Shown here piece after piece: positions 1 through 9,807 of a DNA stretch of 64,000 nucleotides. The notes beneath the pieces were generated by a model. It made no database searches, was not told the origin of the DNA, and saw nothing but the letters and a program-made list of their open reading frames with translations. The position numbers and the translations under genes are program-made. Numbering within the stretch: position 1 is the stretch's first letter; every line of letters starts with the position of its first letter. Origin of the DNA: Rhodopseudomonas sp. P2A-2r (GTDB lineage: Bacteria > Pseudomonadota > Alphaproteobacteria > Rhizobiales > Xanthobacteraceae); NCBI RefSeq assembly GCF_026015985.1, contig NZ_CP110389.1:5364001-5428000 (forward strand), read 5' to 3'.

Positions 1-67
1 TCGCGCCAGCGTGCTCTTGCCTGAGCCGCTGTTGCCGATGATGACGATCTCGCGGTCCTAAAATCAT
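1..67 (-). CDS. P-loop nucleoside kinase-like ATPase, N-terminal fragment, apparent frameshift
   Basis: The minus strand at the left edge encodes EIVIIGNSGSGKSTLAR, a Walker A motif close to the N-terminus in the style of small adenylate-kinase-like or FlaR-type P-loop ATPases; the rest lies outside the window. The frame carrying the P-loop has a TAG 14 codons upstream of the lysine and no ATG, GTG or TTG after it. The ATG at 65-67 is in another frame. Removing one base (for example one G of the GG at about position 55-56) would give M-I-L-D-R-E-I-V-I-I-G, which looks like a normal start. Either the sequence has a one-base error or the gene is damaged. The family assignment rests on the P-loop only. 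Confidence 0.45.
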   Translation of the reverse strand, partial: MILGPRDRHHRQQRLRQEHAGA

Positions 68-82
68 GGACCGCAGTTTACC

Positions 83-2134
83 TCACGCCGCGACCCTGTG
101 CGCGGCGATGATCTGCTCGGCGGCGCGGCCGGTGACTTCGGCCATGCGGTCGAAGGCGCGGACAAAGCTGCCGGCGCCCGCGGTGGCCGAACGCAGTTCG
201 ACGATCAGGTCGCCGATCTCCGCTTCCGGCAACATGGCGCGCACACGGTCCCAGCCCGGCCAACCCTCGCGGGTGTCGAAGCCGAGGATCTGGCCACGGC
301 GTCCTGACAGGATGGCATTGATCTTCGCCGTGGTCTCCGTGGGGCACGCCACTTCCACCACATGGATCGGCTCCAGCAGCACCGGCTGGCACTGCGGCAG
401 CCCCTCCGAGACGCCGATGCGCGCGGCGGTGCGGAACGCGAGATCCGACGAATCGACGCTGTGATAGGAGCCGTCGGTGAGCGTGACCTGCACGTCGATC
501 ACCGGGAAACCGAGCGGGCCACGGGCGAGCCCGTCGACCACGCCCTCGCCGACCGCCGGAATGTAGTTGCGCGGCACCGCGCCGCCCACCACCTTCTCGT
601 CGAAAGCAAAACCGCCGCCGCGCGGCAACGGCCGGATCTCCAATACCACGTCGCCGAACTGGCCGTGGCCGCCGGACTGCTTCTTGTGACGGCCGCGCAG
701 GGTGATCGGCTTGCGGATGGTCTCCTGGTAACCGATGGTTGGTGGCTGCGACCTGACGGTGACGCCGAAGCGGTCGTGCAGGCGCTCCAGCGCGACGCGC
801 AGATGCATTTCGCCCTGCCCCCACAGCACCACGTCATGGCTGCGCGCATTGTTGACGACGCTCAGCGAGGGGTCCTCCTCGTTCAGCTTCAACAGCGCCT
901 GGCCGAGCTTGACGTCATCCTTGCGGTCGGCCGCAGCCAGCGCCATGGCCAGCACCGGCGGCGTCGCCACCACGCTGAACAGCGCCCTGGGCGCGGTCTT
1001 GCCCGACGACAGCGTGTCGCCGGTCCTGATGTGCTCGAGCTTGCCCAGCGACACCACCTCGCCGGCTTCTGCCGCCGCGCGCTTGCTGTCGTGACCGGCA
1101 TCGGCGGCGAGTATGCCCGATACCCGACCGCTCTCACCGGACGAGGCCTGCAGCGTCACTCCGTCCTCAAGCCGGCCCGAGACGACCCGCGCCAGCGACA
1201 GCTTGCCGCCATGGGGCTGGTGCGTGGTCTTGATCACGCAGGCCAGCGCCTCCTTGCCCGCGGCGGGCACGCCGAGACGTTTCGCGGTCTCCGCAATCCC
1301 CGGCGCCTCGTGGCGCAGCGCCTTCAGGAGCCGCAGCACGCCGTTCTCGCGCAGCGCCGAGCCGAGCAGCACCGGGCAGATCACGCCCTCACGCAATTCG
1401 CGCGCGAGGTCGTCGAACACCGCATCGGCCGGTGGCACGATATCTTCGAGCAATTGCTCCATCAGCGCGTCGTCGTGATCGGCGAGTTTTTCGAGCATCG
1501 AGAAGCGCGCTTCCTTCTCGCGCGCGAGATCGCCGCCATCGAGTGCGATCACCTCGGACGCCTTATGCTCACGATAGACAAAGGCGCGCTCCAGCGCGAG
1601 ATCGACGAAGCCGGCGATCAGTTCGCCGTTCCAGATCGGGATCTGCCGCAGCACCAGCGGAATCCGCGACGCCGGCTGCAGCGTGTCGAGGGTTTCGCGC
1701 ACGCGCTTGCTGGCGCGGTCGATCTTGTTGAGAAACAGGAAGCGCGGAATCCCGAGATCCTCGAGTTCGCGCATGATCAGTTGCAGCTGCGGCAGCTTGC
1801 GCTCGTCGGCCTCGCAGACCACGACCGCAGCATCGACCGCCGGCAAGGCCGCGCGCATGTCATGGGCGAATTCCACCGAGCCTGGACAGTCGATGAAGGT
1901 GTAGCTGTCGCCCATGAAGGTGGTGCTGACGGCGGTGAGGCTGACGCCCATCTTGTGGTGCCGCGCCTCGGGGCTGGCATCGCCGACGCTTGAGCCGGCA
2001 TCGACGCTGCCGGCCCGCGGGATCGCCCCGGTGCGGGTCAGGATCGCTTCAAGCAGGGTGGTTTTTCCGCTCTGGAAAGGGCCCACCAGTGCAATGCACC
2101 GGGGCCCGCGGGGACTTCTCAGGTCTTGTCCCAT
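83..2134 (-). CDS. Elongation factor G-like protein (translation-factor GTPase)
   Basis: A 683-residue GTPase with EF-G architecture: G domain at the N-terminus (G1 GPFQSGKT at residues 18-25, G3 DCPG at 82-85, G4 NKID at 136-139), then EF-G domains II to V. The G1 loop and the switch I region (MGVSL where canonical EF-G has RGITI) differ from housekeeping FusA, so this is the divergent EF-G-like paralogue found in many alphaproteobacteria rather than the ribosomal translocase itself. Its exact cellular role is not settled. The start is supported by an AGGAGG about six bases upstream of the ATG. It is not in a str-type ribosomal operon, which also argues for a paralogue. Confidence 0.85.
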   Translation of the reverse strand: MGQDLRSPRGPRCIALVGPFQSGKTTLLEAILTRTGAIPRAGSVDAGSSVGDASPEARHHKMGVSLTAVSTTFMGDSYTFIDCPGSVEFAHDMRAALPAVDAAVVVCEADERKLPQLQLIMRELEDLGIPRFLFLNKIDRASKRVRETLDTLQPASRIPLVLRQIPIWNGELIAGFVDLALERAFVYREHKASEVIALDGGDLAREKEARFSMLEKLADHDDALMEQLLEDIVPPADAVFDDLARELREGVICPVLLGSALRENGVLRLLKALRHEAPGIAETAKRLGVPAAGKEALACVIKTTHQPHGGKLSLARVVSGRLEDGVTLQASSGESGRVSGILAADAGHDSKRAAAEAGEVVSLGKLEHIRTGDTLSSGKTAPRALFSVVATPPVLAMALAAADRKDDVKLGQALLKLNEEDPSLSVVNNARSHDVVLWGQGEMHLRVALERLHDRFGVTVRSQPPTIGYQETIRKPITLRGRHKKQSGGHGQFGDVVLEIRPLPRGGGFAFDEKVVGGAVPRNYIPAVGEGVVDGLARGPLGFPVIDVQVTLTDGSYHSVDSSDLAFRTAARIGVSEGLPQCQPVLLEPIHVVEVACPTETTAKINAILSGRRGQILGFDTREGWPGWDRVRAMLPEAEIGDLIVELRSATAGAGSFVRAFDRMAEVTGRAAEQIIAAHRVAA

Positions 2135-2238
2135 TGCCGCCTCCTGATCTGGAGCTCGGCCCGTGATTGGGTCGGCACGGGATCGTCCGCCCGCGCTGCG
2201 CTATTGGCAAGTCACAAACGTTGCTGCGCTGCAGGGGT

Positions 2239-2372
2239 GTTGTGTCCCGGACGCGATGCGGCATTCTTATGCCGCTTCGCAGATCCGGGACCGTCACAGA
2301 TACCGCCGCCCGTTACGGCCCCGGATGCAGCGCACCACGCCACTCCGCGGCGCGTTGCGCTGCATCCGGGGC
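2239..2372. repeat. Palindromic intergenic repeat, TCCCGGAC family, copy 1
   Basis: Two imperfect palindromes in tandem: GTCCCGGACGC paired with GATCCGGGAC, then GGCCCCGGATGCAGCGC paired with GCGCTGCATCCGGGGC. A second element with the same order of blocks lies at 42888-43034. Both sit between genes and contain no plausible gene. Dispersed palindromes of this kind are common in Bradyrhizobium-type genomes; whether they act as terminators, mRNA stabilisers or REP-like mobile relics cannot be told from here. Confidence 0.7.
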
Positions 2373-2395
2373 ACGGACATTCTGCGTGTTGCTGC

Positions 2396-2872
2396 TTATC
2401 GTCCCGGACGCAGCTCGAGGCTTTCCAGGCCGGCCGCGACGTTGACGCCGGTCGAGCCCTGCAGGCTGAGCGGCTGCAATGCGATGGAATTGGCGGAGCC
2501 GCCGACCAGGACATTGGCGCCGAGTCCGACGCCGAACGAGGCCGAGCCCTGGGCGCCGGCATAGTTGCCGGAGAGATCGCCGATGCCGGCGCGCTCGACC
2601 GGGGCAAACACCGCCCACGACAACGCGGTTTCCTGGGTGATGCCGAGGTCGAGTCCCACCTTGCGGATGGTGGCGACGTAGGGCTGGTCCGGACGACCGC
2701 TGGCCTGCAGCAGGCAGCCCAGATTGGTCACCGAGCCGACGACAAAGCCGACGCTCGCGCCGCCGCGGCAGTTGAGAACGCCGATCTGAACGGCCTGCGG
2801 CTGCTGCGCCTGCGCGGCGACGGCGACCAGCATGGCGGCAGCGGTGCCGAGAAGTAGCGAGAGGCGGCTCAT
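2396..2872 (-). CDS. DUF992 domain secreted protein
   Basis: A 158-residue protein with a Sec signal peptide (hydrophobic stretch ending in AAQAQ at about residue 23) and the DUF992 core: VGVLNCRGG-like opening (IGVLNCRGG), FVVGSVTNLGCLLQ, and a glycine-rich end with GLGANVLVGG. Two cysteines in the core could form a disulfide after export. The function of DUF992 is unknown; the fold is expected in the periplasm. It is a paralogue of the next gene upstream (3064-3582), same strand, separated by a terminator-like hairpin, so the two are probably separate transcripts from an old tandem duplication. Confidence 0.85.
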   Translation of the reverse strand: MSRLSLLLGTAAAMLVAVAAQAQQPQAVQIGVLNCRGGASVGFVVGSVTNLGCLLQASGRPDQPYVATIRKVGLDLGITQETALSWAVFAPVERAGIGDLSGNYAGAQGSASFGVGLGANVLVGGSANSIALQPLSLQGSTGVNVAAGLESLELRPGR

Positions 2873-3012
2873 AATATGATCTCCAAGGGGTCAGCGGTGT
2901 GATGCACAACGATGCGGGGCCGGCGCGACAGAATCCCTTGCCGATCCGCGGCGGTATCTAGTCACAGCAGCCGTGTCTGTTCAATGACGACGGGCGCAGC
3001 CGATCCCAACAA

Positions 3013-3040
3013 GCAAAAAGGCCCGCTTGCGCGGGCCTTT
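3013..3040 (-). terminator. Rho-independent terminator of the 3064-3582 gene
   Basis: A perfect ten-base-pair stem (AAAGGCCCGC with GCGGGCCTTT, loop TTGC) lies 24 bases after the stop codon of the upstream DUF992 gene. Read on the minus strand the stem runs into TTTTT then GCTTGTT, the classic intrinsic terminator layout. Confidence 0.8.
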
Positions 3041-3063
3041 CGTTAACCGTAACCGGTCGTCGA

Positions 3064-3582
3064 TTAGTGGTGACGATGATGACGGCGCGAGTGACGCTTG
3101 CCACGCACCGGCGCAGCGGGGGTCAGCTCGAGGTTGACGATGCCGGCTGCCACGTTGAGGCCGGTCTGGCCCTGAACGCTGATCGGCTGCAGGGTGTACT
3201 GATTGCCGTTGCCGCCGAGCAGGAAGTTGCCGCCGAAGCCGATGCCGACCGAGGCATTGGAGCCAACGCCGCCGTAGCTGCCGGCGAGACCGCCGCGGGG
3301 AACGCGCGCGTAGGGTGCGAAGGCGGTCCACTGAACGGTGGTGTTCTGGGTGAAGCCGAGATCGAGGCCGAAGCGCTTGATGTTGGCGACGTAACCTTCT
3401 GCACGGCCGCCTTCGCTCTGGAAGACGCAGTTCAGGGTCGCATTCGAGCCAACCACGAAGCTGACATTCTGGCCGCCGGTGCATTCGAGCACGCCGACGC
3501 GGACGCCCTGCTGCGCGTTCGCCGAAGCGAATGACGCGACGAGCGCAACGGTTGCGATACCGAACATTTTAGAGAAGTGCAT
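3064..3582 (-). CDS. DUF992 domain secreted protein, His/Arg-rich tail
   Basis: A 172-residue DUF992 paralogue of the neighbouring gene: signal peptide with cleavage expected after SANA (about residue 23), core motifs VGVLECTGG, SFVVGSNATLNCVF, GIGFGGNFLLGG and a conserved C-terminal strand pattern LNVAAGIVNLEL. Unlike its neighbour it ends in a basic tail (RGKRHSRRHHRHH), which could bind metal or an acidic surface; that is inference. The start has GGAG seven bases upstream. Function unknown. Confidence 0.85.
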   Translation of the reverse strand: MHFSKMFGIATVALVASFASANAQQGVRVGVLECTGGQNVSFVVGSNATLNCVFQSEGGRAEGYVANIKRFGLDLGFTQNTTVQWTAFAPYARVPRGGLAGSYGGVGSNASVGIGFGGNFLLGGNGNQYTLQPISVQGQTGLNVAAGIVNLELTPAAPVRGKRHSRRHHRHH

Positions 3583-3628
3583 AGATTTACTCCGCCTTTT
3601 TGGGATTCAAATTGCGTGGGCACAGGAA

Positions 3629-3694
3629 GGAAGCGCCGTGTCCAAAACAAGGCGCTTCCCAATAAACGGCGTCAAAAGGTCGCGATTTTTGACG
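3629..3694 (-). terminator. Two hairpins between aatA and the DUF992 gene, possible terminator
   Basis: Downstream of the aminotransferase stop codon there are two inverted repeats: CGTCAAAA with TTTTGACG (3670-3694) and GGAAGCGCC with GGCGCTTCC (3629-3659, 13-base loop). Neither is followed by a strong T run on the minus strand, so the terminator call is tentative. The AT-rich first hairpin could equally be a promoter-proximal element for the DUF992 gene. Confidence 0.35.
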
Positions 3695-3708
3695 TTTTAT
3701 ATTTTGAC

Positions 3709-4956
<1,248 letters not shown>

Positions 4957-4987
4957 TTATGAACGATCCTGTTGGGATCGGCGCACC

Positions 4988-5251
4988 CTAAAGCCCGCAA
5001 CGCAGCATCGCAAGAAGCTTGGGCAAAACACGCCGCATCAGACGGGCTTTTTTGCCGATTTTGTCCGGAGCGAGCGGCATCGATGGCAATTCAGTCGATT
5101 TTTCGCGAATGCCGCTGAGCGACAGCCTGACGGCCGCATAGGTCAGCGCTGCTGCATAGCGTTCGCGAAAGAGTGATCGCGGCGCCGCGCCGATGAACGT
5201 CGTGCCATCGTCGCGATGCGGCATGGCGCGGCGCATGGCATGATCTTTCAC
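4988..5251 (-). CDS. Possible small hypothetical protein
   Basis: A minus-strand reading frame of up to 87 residues fills part of the 430-base gap between aatA and the glutathione transferase. It has a basic C-terminus (KIGKKARLMRRVLPKLL) and a second possible start at residue 11. I recognise no domain and no strong ribosome-binding site. The rest of the gap shows no other gene. In this GC-rich sequence an open frame of this size can arise by chance, so this is a weak call. Confidence 0.25.
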   Translation of the reverse strand: MKDHAMRRAMPHRDDGTTFIGAAPRSLFRERYAAALTYAAVRLSLSGIREKSTELPSMPLAPDKIGKKARLMRRVLPKLLAMLRCGL

Positions 5252-5384
5252 GCCCTCTTCGCGTGGCGGTGGTTTTCGACTTTTTCCAGATCCGGGGCTT
5301 GCGACGCAAGGCCATCGGCATCATTGTTTGAACGCGTTGCGGGGGTACGCGCGCGTCAATCACCGATGAATCGAACGACCGCGA

Positions 5385-6041
5385 ATGTACAAGCTCTACT
5401 CCATGCAGCGATCCGGCAACAGCTACAAGGTCCGCCTTGCGCTGGCGTTTCTGGGCGCGCCCTATCGCGCCGTCGAGGTCGATATTCTGCGTGGCGAAAG
5501 CCGCACCCCTGACTTTCTCGCCATGAATCCGAGCGGCCAGGTGCCGCTGCTCGAGGTCGCCGAAGGCCGCTTCCTGGCCGAGTCCAATGCCATCCTGTGG
5601 TATGTGGCCATCGGCACGTCGCTGGCGCCGGAATCCCGCATGGACCGCGCCGAGGCGCTGCAGTGGATGTTCTTCGAACAGCACGCGCTGGAGCCGAATA
5701 TCGGCGCCGCCTATTTCTGGCTGTGCCTGGTCAAGGGCGGCCGCGATCTGCAGACCCACGCGCTGGAAGACTGGATGGAGCGCGGCTACGCGGCGCTGCA
5801 GGTGATGGATAACCATCTCAACACCAACGACTACTTCGCCGCCGGGCAGCTCACCATCGCCGACATCGCGCTGTACGGCTATACCCACGTCGCCGAGCAA
5901 TGCGATTTCGACCTGTCCACCTTCCCGTCGATCCGGCGCTGGCTGCGTCGCGTCGAGCAGGAACCCGGCTTCGTCTCCATGGCCGAACGCGCCGGCGCGG
6001 TTGCGGATCTCGATACCGCAGCAGCTGCCGCCGAGGCATAA
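5385..6041 (+). CDS. Glutathione S-transferase family protein
   Basis: A 218-residue cytosolic GST. The N-terminal thioredoxin-like domain opens with YKLYSMQRSGNSYKVRLAL, has NPSGQVPLLEV (the cis-proline before the glutathione-binding loop) and FLAESNAIL, where Glu-Ser contact the gamma-glutamyl group. The C-terminal helical domain contains TIADIALYGYTH, the usual N-capping box. It conjugates or transfers glutathione onto an unknown electrophile. No partner gene nearby indicates the substrate. Confidence 0.88.
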   Translation: MYKLYSMQRSGNSYKVRLALAFLGAPYRAVEVDILRGESRTPDFLAMNPSGQVPLLEVAEGRFLAESNAILWYVAIGTSLAPESRMDRAEALQWMFFEQHALEPNIGAAYFWLCLVKGGRDLQTHALEDWMERGYAALQVMDNHLNTNDYFAAGQLTIADIALYGYTHVAEQCDFDLSTFPSIRRWLRRVEQEPGFVSMAERAGAVADLDTAAAAAEA

Positions 6042-6183
6042 TTTCTTAAAATAGCGGGCATAACCGGCATTTACGCCCTCCTTTCGCCACGGTTGGCGGT
6101 TTTTCGCCCAAATATTGCCTGCCATCGCTGCAAAATCTGGAGGTACGCGGGTGATTCGCTCGTGTATTGAAGGATTTACGGCC

Positions 6184-6363
6184 ATGATACGGTCGCTTCG
6201 CCAAGGCCCCGGTTTCCAGCTTCGCCTTGCCCCGGTTGCTTCATCCCGGCTGACCAACGCCGTCGCTGCGGCGCTCGCCGTCGGCTGTCTGTCGCTCTGC
6301 CTCATCGTCACCCTCACCATGCTGTCGATCAGGGTAGCCACGGCGATGCCTGTCCTCGGCTGA
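6184..6363 (+). CDS. Possible small single-pass membrane protein
   Basis: A 59-residue frame starting at the ATG at 6184: a basic N-terminus (RSLRQGPGFQLR), then one hydrophobic segment from about residue 28 to 50 (AVAAALAVGCLSLCLIVTL). The positive-inside pattern suggests an inner-membrane anchor with the N-terminus in the cytoplasm. No family recognised and no clear ribosome-binding site; it may be chance coding in a high-GC gap. Confidence 0.35.
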   Translation: MIRSLRQGPGFQLRLAPVASSRLTNAVAAALAVGCLSLCLIVTLTMLSIRVATAMPVLG

Positions 6364-6466
6364 ACTCCTGACCTCTCCCCTCACGCACATCGTCTCCCTC
6401 TCGCGATCCACCGGGGATGATCGACGACGCCAGCGAACCACGGTCACGCCCGCGATGGAGACCAGG

Positions 6467-7624
6467 ATGAAGTCGCCAGTTGTCTGGGTCACCGCATCGC
6501 TGGCAGCCGCGATCATCGTGACCGCCACGTTCCTGATCGCCACCGGCACCCGCGGCGAGAATTCCTCGTTCGCCTCCTCCGCGGGACAACTCCAGGTGCA
6601 GACCGTCGCCGGCGGCCTCGTCAATCCGTGGGCGCTCGCCTTACTGCCCGACGGACGCATGCTGGTCACCGAGCGGCCTGGCCGCATGCGCCTTGTCACA
6701 CATGAAGGGCAGCTTTCGCCGCCGCTGAAAGGCGTGCCCGAGGTCTGGGCATCCGGCCAGGGCGGGCTGCTCGACGTCATCATCGATCGTTCTTTCGCTG
6801 ACAATAGCGACATCTATTTCTGCTACGCCCAACGCGCAGGCAACGGCGGCCGCACCGCGGTGGCGCGCGCGAAACTCAACGCGGCGGCCGGGCGGCTCGA
6901 CGACGTCAAGGTGATCTTCCGCCAGGACGGGCCGCTGTCGTCGGGCAATCACTACGGCTGCCGCATCGCGCAGAGCCCGGACGGCAAGCTGTTCGTCACG
7001 CTCGGTGAGCACTTTACGTATCGCGACGAGGCGCAGAATCTCGCCAATCATCTTGGCAAGCTGATCCGCATTGCGCCGGACGGCTCGGTCCCTTCGGACA
7101 ATCCGTTCGTCGGTCGCGACGGCGCCAGGCCCGAGATCTGGAGCTATGGCCACCGCAACGAACAGGGCCTCGCCTTCAATCCGGCGTCCGGCGAATTGTG
7201 GGAGACCGAGCACGGCCCGCGCGGCGGCGACGAGGTCAACATCATCAGCCCGGGCAAGAACTACGGCTGGCCGGTGATCGGTTTCGGCATCGACTACAAT
7301 GGCGCCAAGATCCACGGCAGCACGTCGAAGCCCGGCATGGAACAGCCGGTCAAGTATTGGGTGCCGTCGATCGCGCCGAGCGGCATGGCGTTCTACACCG
7401 GCGAACTGTTTCCGAAATGGCGCGGCAGCCTGTTCACCGGCGCGCTGGCCGGCCAGATGCTGGTGCGGCTGTCGCTCGACGGCAACAAGGTCACCGGCGA
7501 GGAACGCCTGCTGCGGGACCTCAACGAACGCATCCGCGATGTCCGGCAGGGACCGGACGGCGCATTGTATCTGCTGACGGACAGTACGGCCGGACGAATT
7601 CTTCGCGTGTCGCCGGCGAAGTAG
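6467..7624 (+). CDS. PQQ-dependent sugar dehydrogenase (soluble aldose dehydrogenase type)
   Basis: A 385-residue six-bladed beta-propeller of the GSDH/YliI family, which oxidises aldose sugars in the periplasm using pyrroloquinoline quinone. An uncleaved or cleaved N-terminal membrane segment (residues 4-27) exports it. Family marks: GGLVNPWALALLPDGRMLVTER at the first blade, GNHYGCRIAQSPDG containing the catalytic-type His, GHRNEQGLAFNP and the strongly conserved ETEHGPRGGDEVN that lines the cofactor site. The start at 6467 is preferred over the ATG twelve bases earlier because GGAG lies six bases before it. No PQQ biosynthesis genes are in the window, so cofactor supply must come from elsewhere. 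Confidence 0.88.
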   Translation: MKSPVVWVTASLAAAIIVTATFLIATGTRGENSSFASSAGQLQVQTVAGGLVNPWALALLPDGRMLVTERPGRMRLVTHEGQLSPPLKGVPEVWASGQGGLLDVIIDRSFADNSDIYFCYAQRAGNGGRTAVARAKLNAAAGRLDDVKVIFRQDGPLSSGNHYGCRIAQSPDGKLFVTLGEHFTYRDEAQNLANHLGKLIRIAPDGSVPSDNPFVGRDGARPEIWSYGHRNEQGLAFNPASGELWETEHGPRGGDEVNIISPGKNYGWPVIGFGIDYNGAKIHGSTSKPGMEQPVKYWVPSIAPSGMAFYTGELFPKWRGSLFTGALAGQMLVRLSLDGNKVTGEERLLRDLNERIRDVRQGPDGALYLLTDSTAGRILRVSPAK

Positions 7625-7833
7625 CAATCGTGGCCCGGCACCGCGTGCGGGCAACGCGACGGCGCCTCGAACCTTACCGGCTTCTTCCGATGTCGCGACC
7701 AATTGAATCGAAAAAACGGAAAAATGCGCCGGATCAATCCATCCGGCCCTAGGCATACCGACAAAAGAACTCGTGTACATCGCACCGTTCGTCATGGCGT
7801 CGCCCTAGTCTCTGGGCCACACGGGACAACACG

Positions 7834-8649
7834 ATGCCATTCAGCGCGCGCACCACGTCCGGACTTCTTCTGACCGCAACGGCGGCATTGGCCGCCATGG
7901 CGGCGAATCTGTACTTCGCCGTAACGCTGGATCTGGCGCCGTTGTTCGTCGGCCTCGTGGTCTGCGCCGCGGCGCTGGGCGGCATCGGCGCGGGCCTTGC
8001 CGGCGCGGCCATCGCGGTCGGCTGCGTTGTACTGCTGGCGCTCGTCCACGGCACGCCGTTGGGCTTCAGATTGGCTGACCTGATCGACATCGCGCTGCTG
8101 GCGATCGGCGCAACCATGGCAGCGATCGTCACCGGCATGTTGCACACCGCCGCGCACAAGGCATCGCGGCGCGAGCGCGCGCGTCATGCCACCGCACGGC
8201 GGCTCGCCGCTGCGCTCGACCAGACCACCATCGGCATCGTCCTGCTCGACGCCGACACCCGCGCCGAATTCATCAACCGGGCGTTTCGCGATCTGTTCGC
8301 GGTGCCGGACGCGCTCGCCGACAGCAACCCGCCCTTCATCGCGCTGATGTATCACGGCCGCGACACCCGCGCCTATGCGCTGCCGGACGACGAACTGGAC
8401 GGCTTTATCGCGCGGCGCACCGAAATGATCCGCGCCGGCGACACCACGCCGTGCGATATCAGGCTCAGCAGCGGCATCGTGGTGCGGCTGAGCTGCACGG
8501 CGCTGCCCGATGGCGGCCGCATGCTCAGCTACACGCCGATCACCGATCTGATCCGGCGCAGCGACAATCCCGCCGACTACGATCGTTACCTGGCGCTGCG
8601 CGGCACCGGCGACGTGTTCGCCGACGGCCATCTGCACGCCGCCGAATAG
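7834..8649 (+). CDS. Membrane-anchored PAS domain protein
   Basis: A 271-residue protein with three or four hydrophobic segments in residues 8-105 (for example LFVGLVVCAAALGGIGAGLAGAA) followed by a short basic linker and a PAS-like domain beginning around residue 125 (LDQTTIGIVLLDADTRAEFINRAF). There is no kinase, GGDEF, EAL or HTH output domain, so it is a stand-alone sensor or adaptor at the inner membrane. The DNA is followed 105 bases later by a strong terminator, which marks it as its own transcription unit. Ligand and partner unknown. Confidence 0.75.
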   Translation: MPFSARTTSGLLLTATAALAAMAANLYFAVTLDLAPLFVGLVVCAAALGGIGAGLAGAAIAVGCVVLLALVHGTPLGFRLADLIDIALLAIGATMAAIVTGMLHTAAHKASRRERARHATARRLAAALDQTTIGIVLLDADTRAEFINRAFRDLFAVPDALADSNPPFIALMYHGRDTRAYALPDDELDGFIARRTEMIRAGDTTPCDIRLSSGIVVRLSCTALPDGGRMLSYTPITDLIRRSDNPADYDRYLALRGTGDVFADGHLHAAE

Positions 8650-8754
8650 GCCGTGCGGCTGGGGATAACCAGGCGTGTCACAGCCGCGTAACAACCCCGG
8701 ACTAGCCTGCGCCTGCGTCCGGCCGCTTCCCCGTCGCCGACCGGATGTCCCCAA

Positions 8755-8799
8755 GCGGTCCCTGCCTGTCGCCGCGTCCGGCAGGGACCGCATTTTTTC
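8755..8799 (+). terminator. Strong Rho-independent terminator
   Basis: Perfect 12-base-pair stem GCGGTCCCTGCC / GGCAGGGACCGC (8755-8766 and 8780-8791), 13-base loop, followed by ATTTTTTC. It ends the transcript of the PAS membrane protein. Confidence 0.88.
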
Positions 8800-8877
8800 T
8801 CGCATCCCGCCGGGATAACTATCCGAGCTCCCTGCTCTGTCCTCGCGCTGCGGTCCGAAATCGCGGTACAAGGTGTC

Positions 8878-9714
8878 ATGATCCGCTTCATCGCCGTCCT
8901 CATCGTTGTCACGGTCCTGACCCTGCTGCTGCTGCCGCTGCAGTTGCTGGCCATCGCCTTCAACCTGCGCCTGCAGCGCAGCCTGCCGCATCTGTTTCAC
9001 CGCATCGTCTGCGCGCTGTTCGGCGTCCGCATTCGCCAGGTCGGCACCCGCACCATGGACTCGCCCGTGCTGATCCTGTCCAACCACGTTTCGTGGCTGG
9101 ACATCTGCGTCATCGGTGCATTGAACCCGGTGGTGTTCATCGCCAAGAGCGAGGTCGCGCGCTGGCCGGTGTTCGGCTTTCTGTCGAAGCTGCAGCGCAC
9201 CATCTTCATCGACCGCCAGGCCCGCCACAAGACCGGGGCGGCCACCCGCGAGATCGGCGACCGGCTGCTTGGCGGCGACGCCGTGGTGCTGTTCGCCGAA
9301 GGCACCTCCAGCGACGGCATCCGCATCCTGCCGTTCCGCTCGGCGCTGGTCGGCGCGGTGCATCATGCGCTCGGCAGCAGCACTCACCACAAGTCCATCA
9401 TCGTGCAGCCGATGTCGCTGGCCTATGTGCGCGTCGACGGCCTGCCGGTCGGACGCGCCTTTCGCGAGCGCGTGGCGTGGTATGGCGACGCCGACCTGAT
9501 CCCGCATTTCATCGGCGTGCTGGCCTCCGGCGCCATCGACATCACCGTGAGTTGGGGCGATGCGGTGGCCTATGACATGAGCGCCGACCGCAAGCAGATC
9601 GCCAGGGATGCGGAACTGGCGGTGCGCCGCATGACCACCGCGGCGCTGCGCGCCGGGGCGCCGAAGCAGGCGCCTGTTGCCACGGTCGACCCGCAGCCGC
9701 TGCCCGCCGCCTGA
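8878..9714 (+). CDS. 1-acylglycerol-3-phosphate acyltransferase family protein (PlsC/OlsA type)
   Basis: A 278-residue acyltransferase with an N-terminal membrane helix (residues 4-27) and the four PlsC boxes: NHVSWLD (the catalytic HX4D), FIDRQ, FAEGTSSDG and a later IIVQPMSLAY. It should transfer an acyl chain from acyl-ACP or acyl-CoA to a lysolipid at the inner membrane face. The EGTSSDG variant of the EGTR box is also seen in lyso-ornithine-lipid acyltransferases (OlsA), so the acceptor could be lyso-ornithine lipid rather than lysophosphatidate; there is no olsB next to it to decide. Start ATG preceded by AAGG. Confidence 0.85.
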   Translation: MIRFIAVLIVVTVLTLLLLPLQLLAIAFNLRLQRSLPHLFHRIVCALFGVRIRQVGTRTMDSPVLILSNHVSWLDICVIGALNPVVFIAKSEVARWPVFGFLSKLQRTIFIDRQARHKTGAATREIGDRLLGGDAVVLFAEGTSSDGIRILPFRSALVGAVHHALGSSTHHKSIIVQPMSLAYVRVDGLPVGRAFRERVAWYGDADLIPHFIGVLASGAIDITVSWGDAVAYDMSADRKQIARDAELAVRRMTTAALRAGAPKQAPVATVDPQPLPAA

Positions 9715-9807
9715 CCCGTCCGCGCGGCGGCCATGATGCAGTGCGTCTTGCCGCGGCGCGTGGTGCGCGCGATAAGACGAGGCTGTGACAACCTGATGGG
9801 ACCTTCC

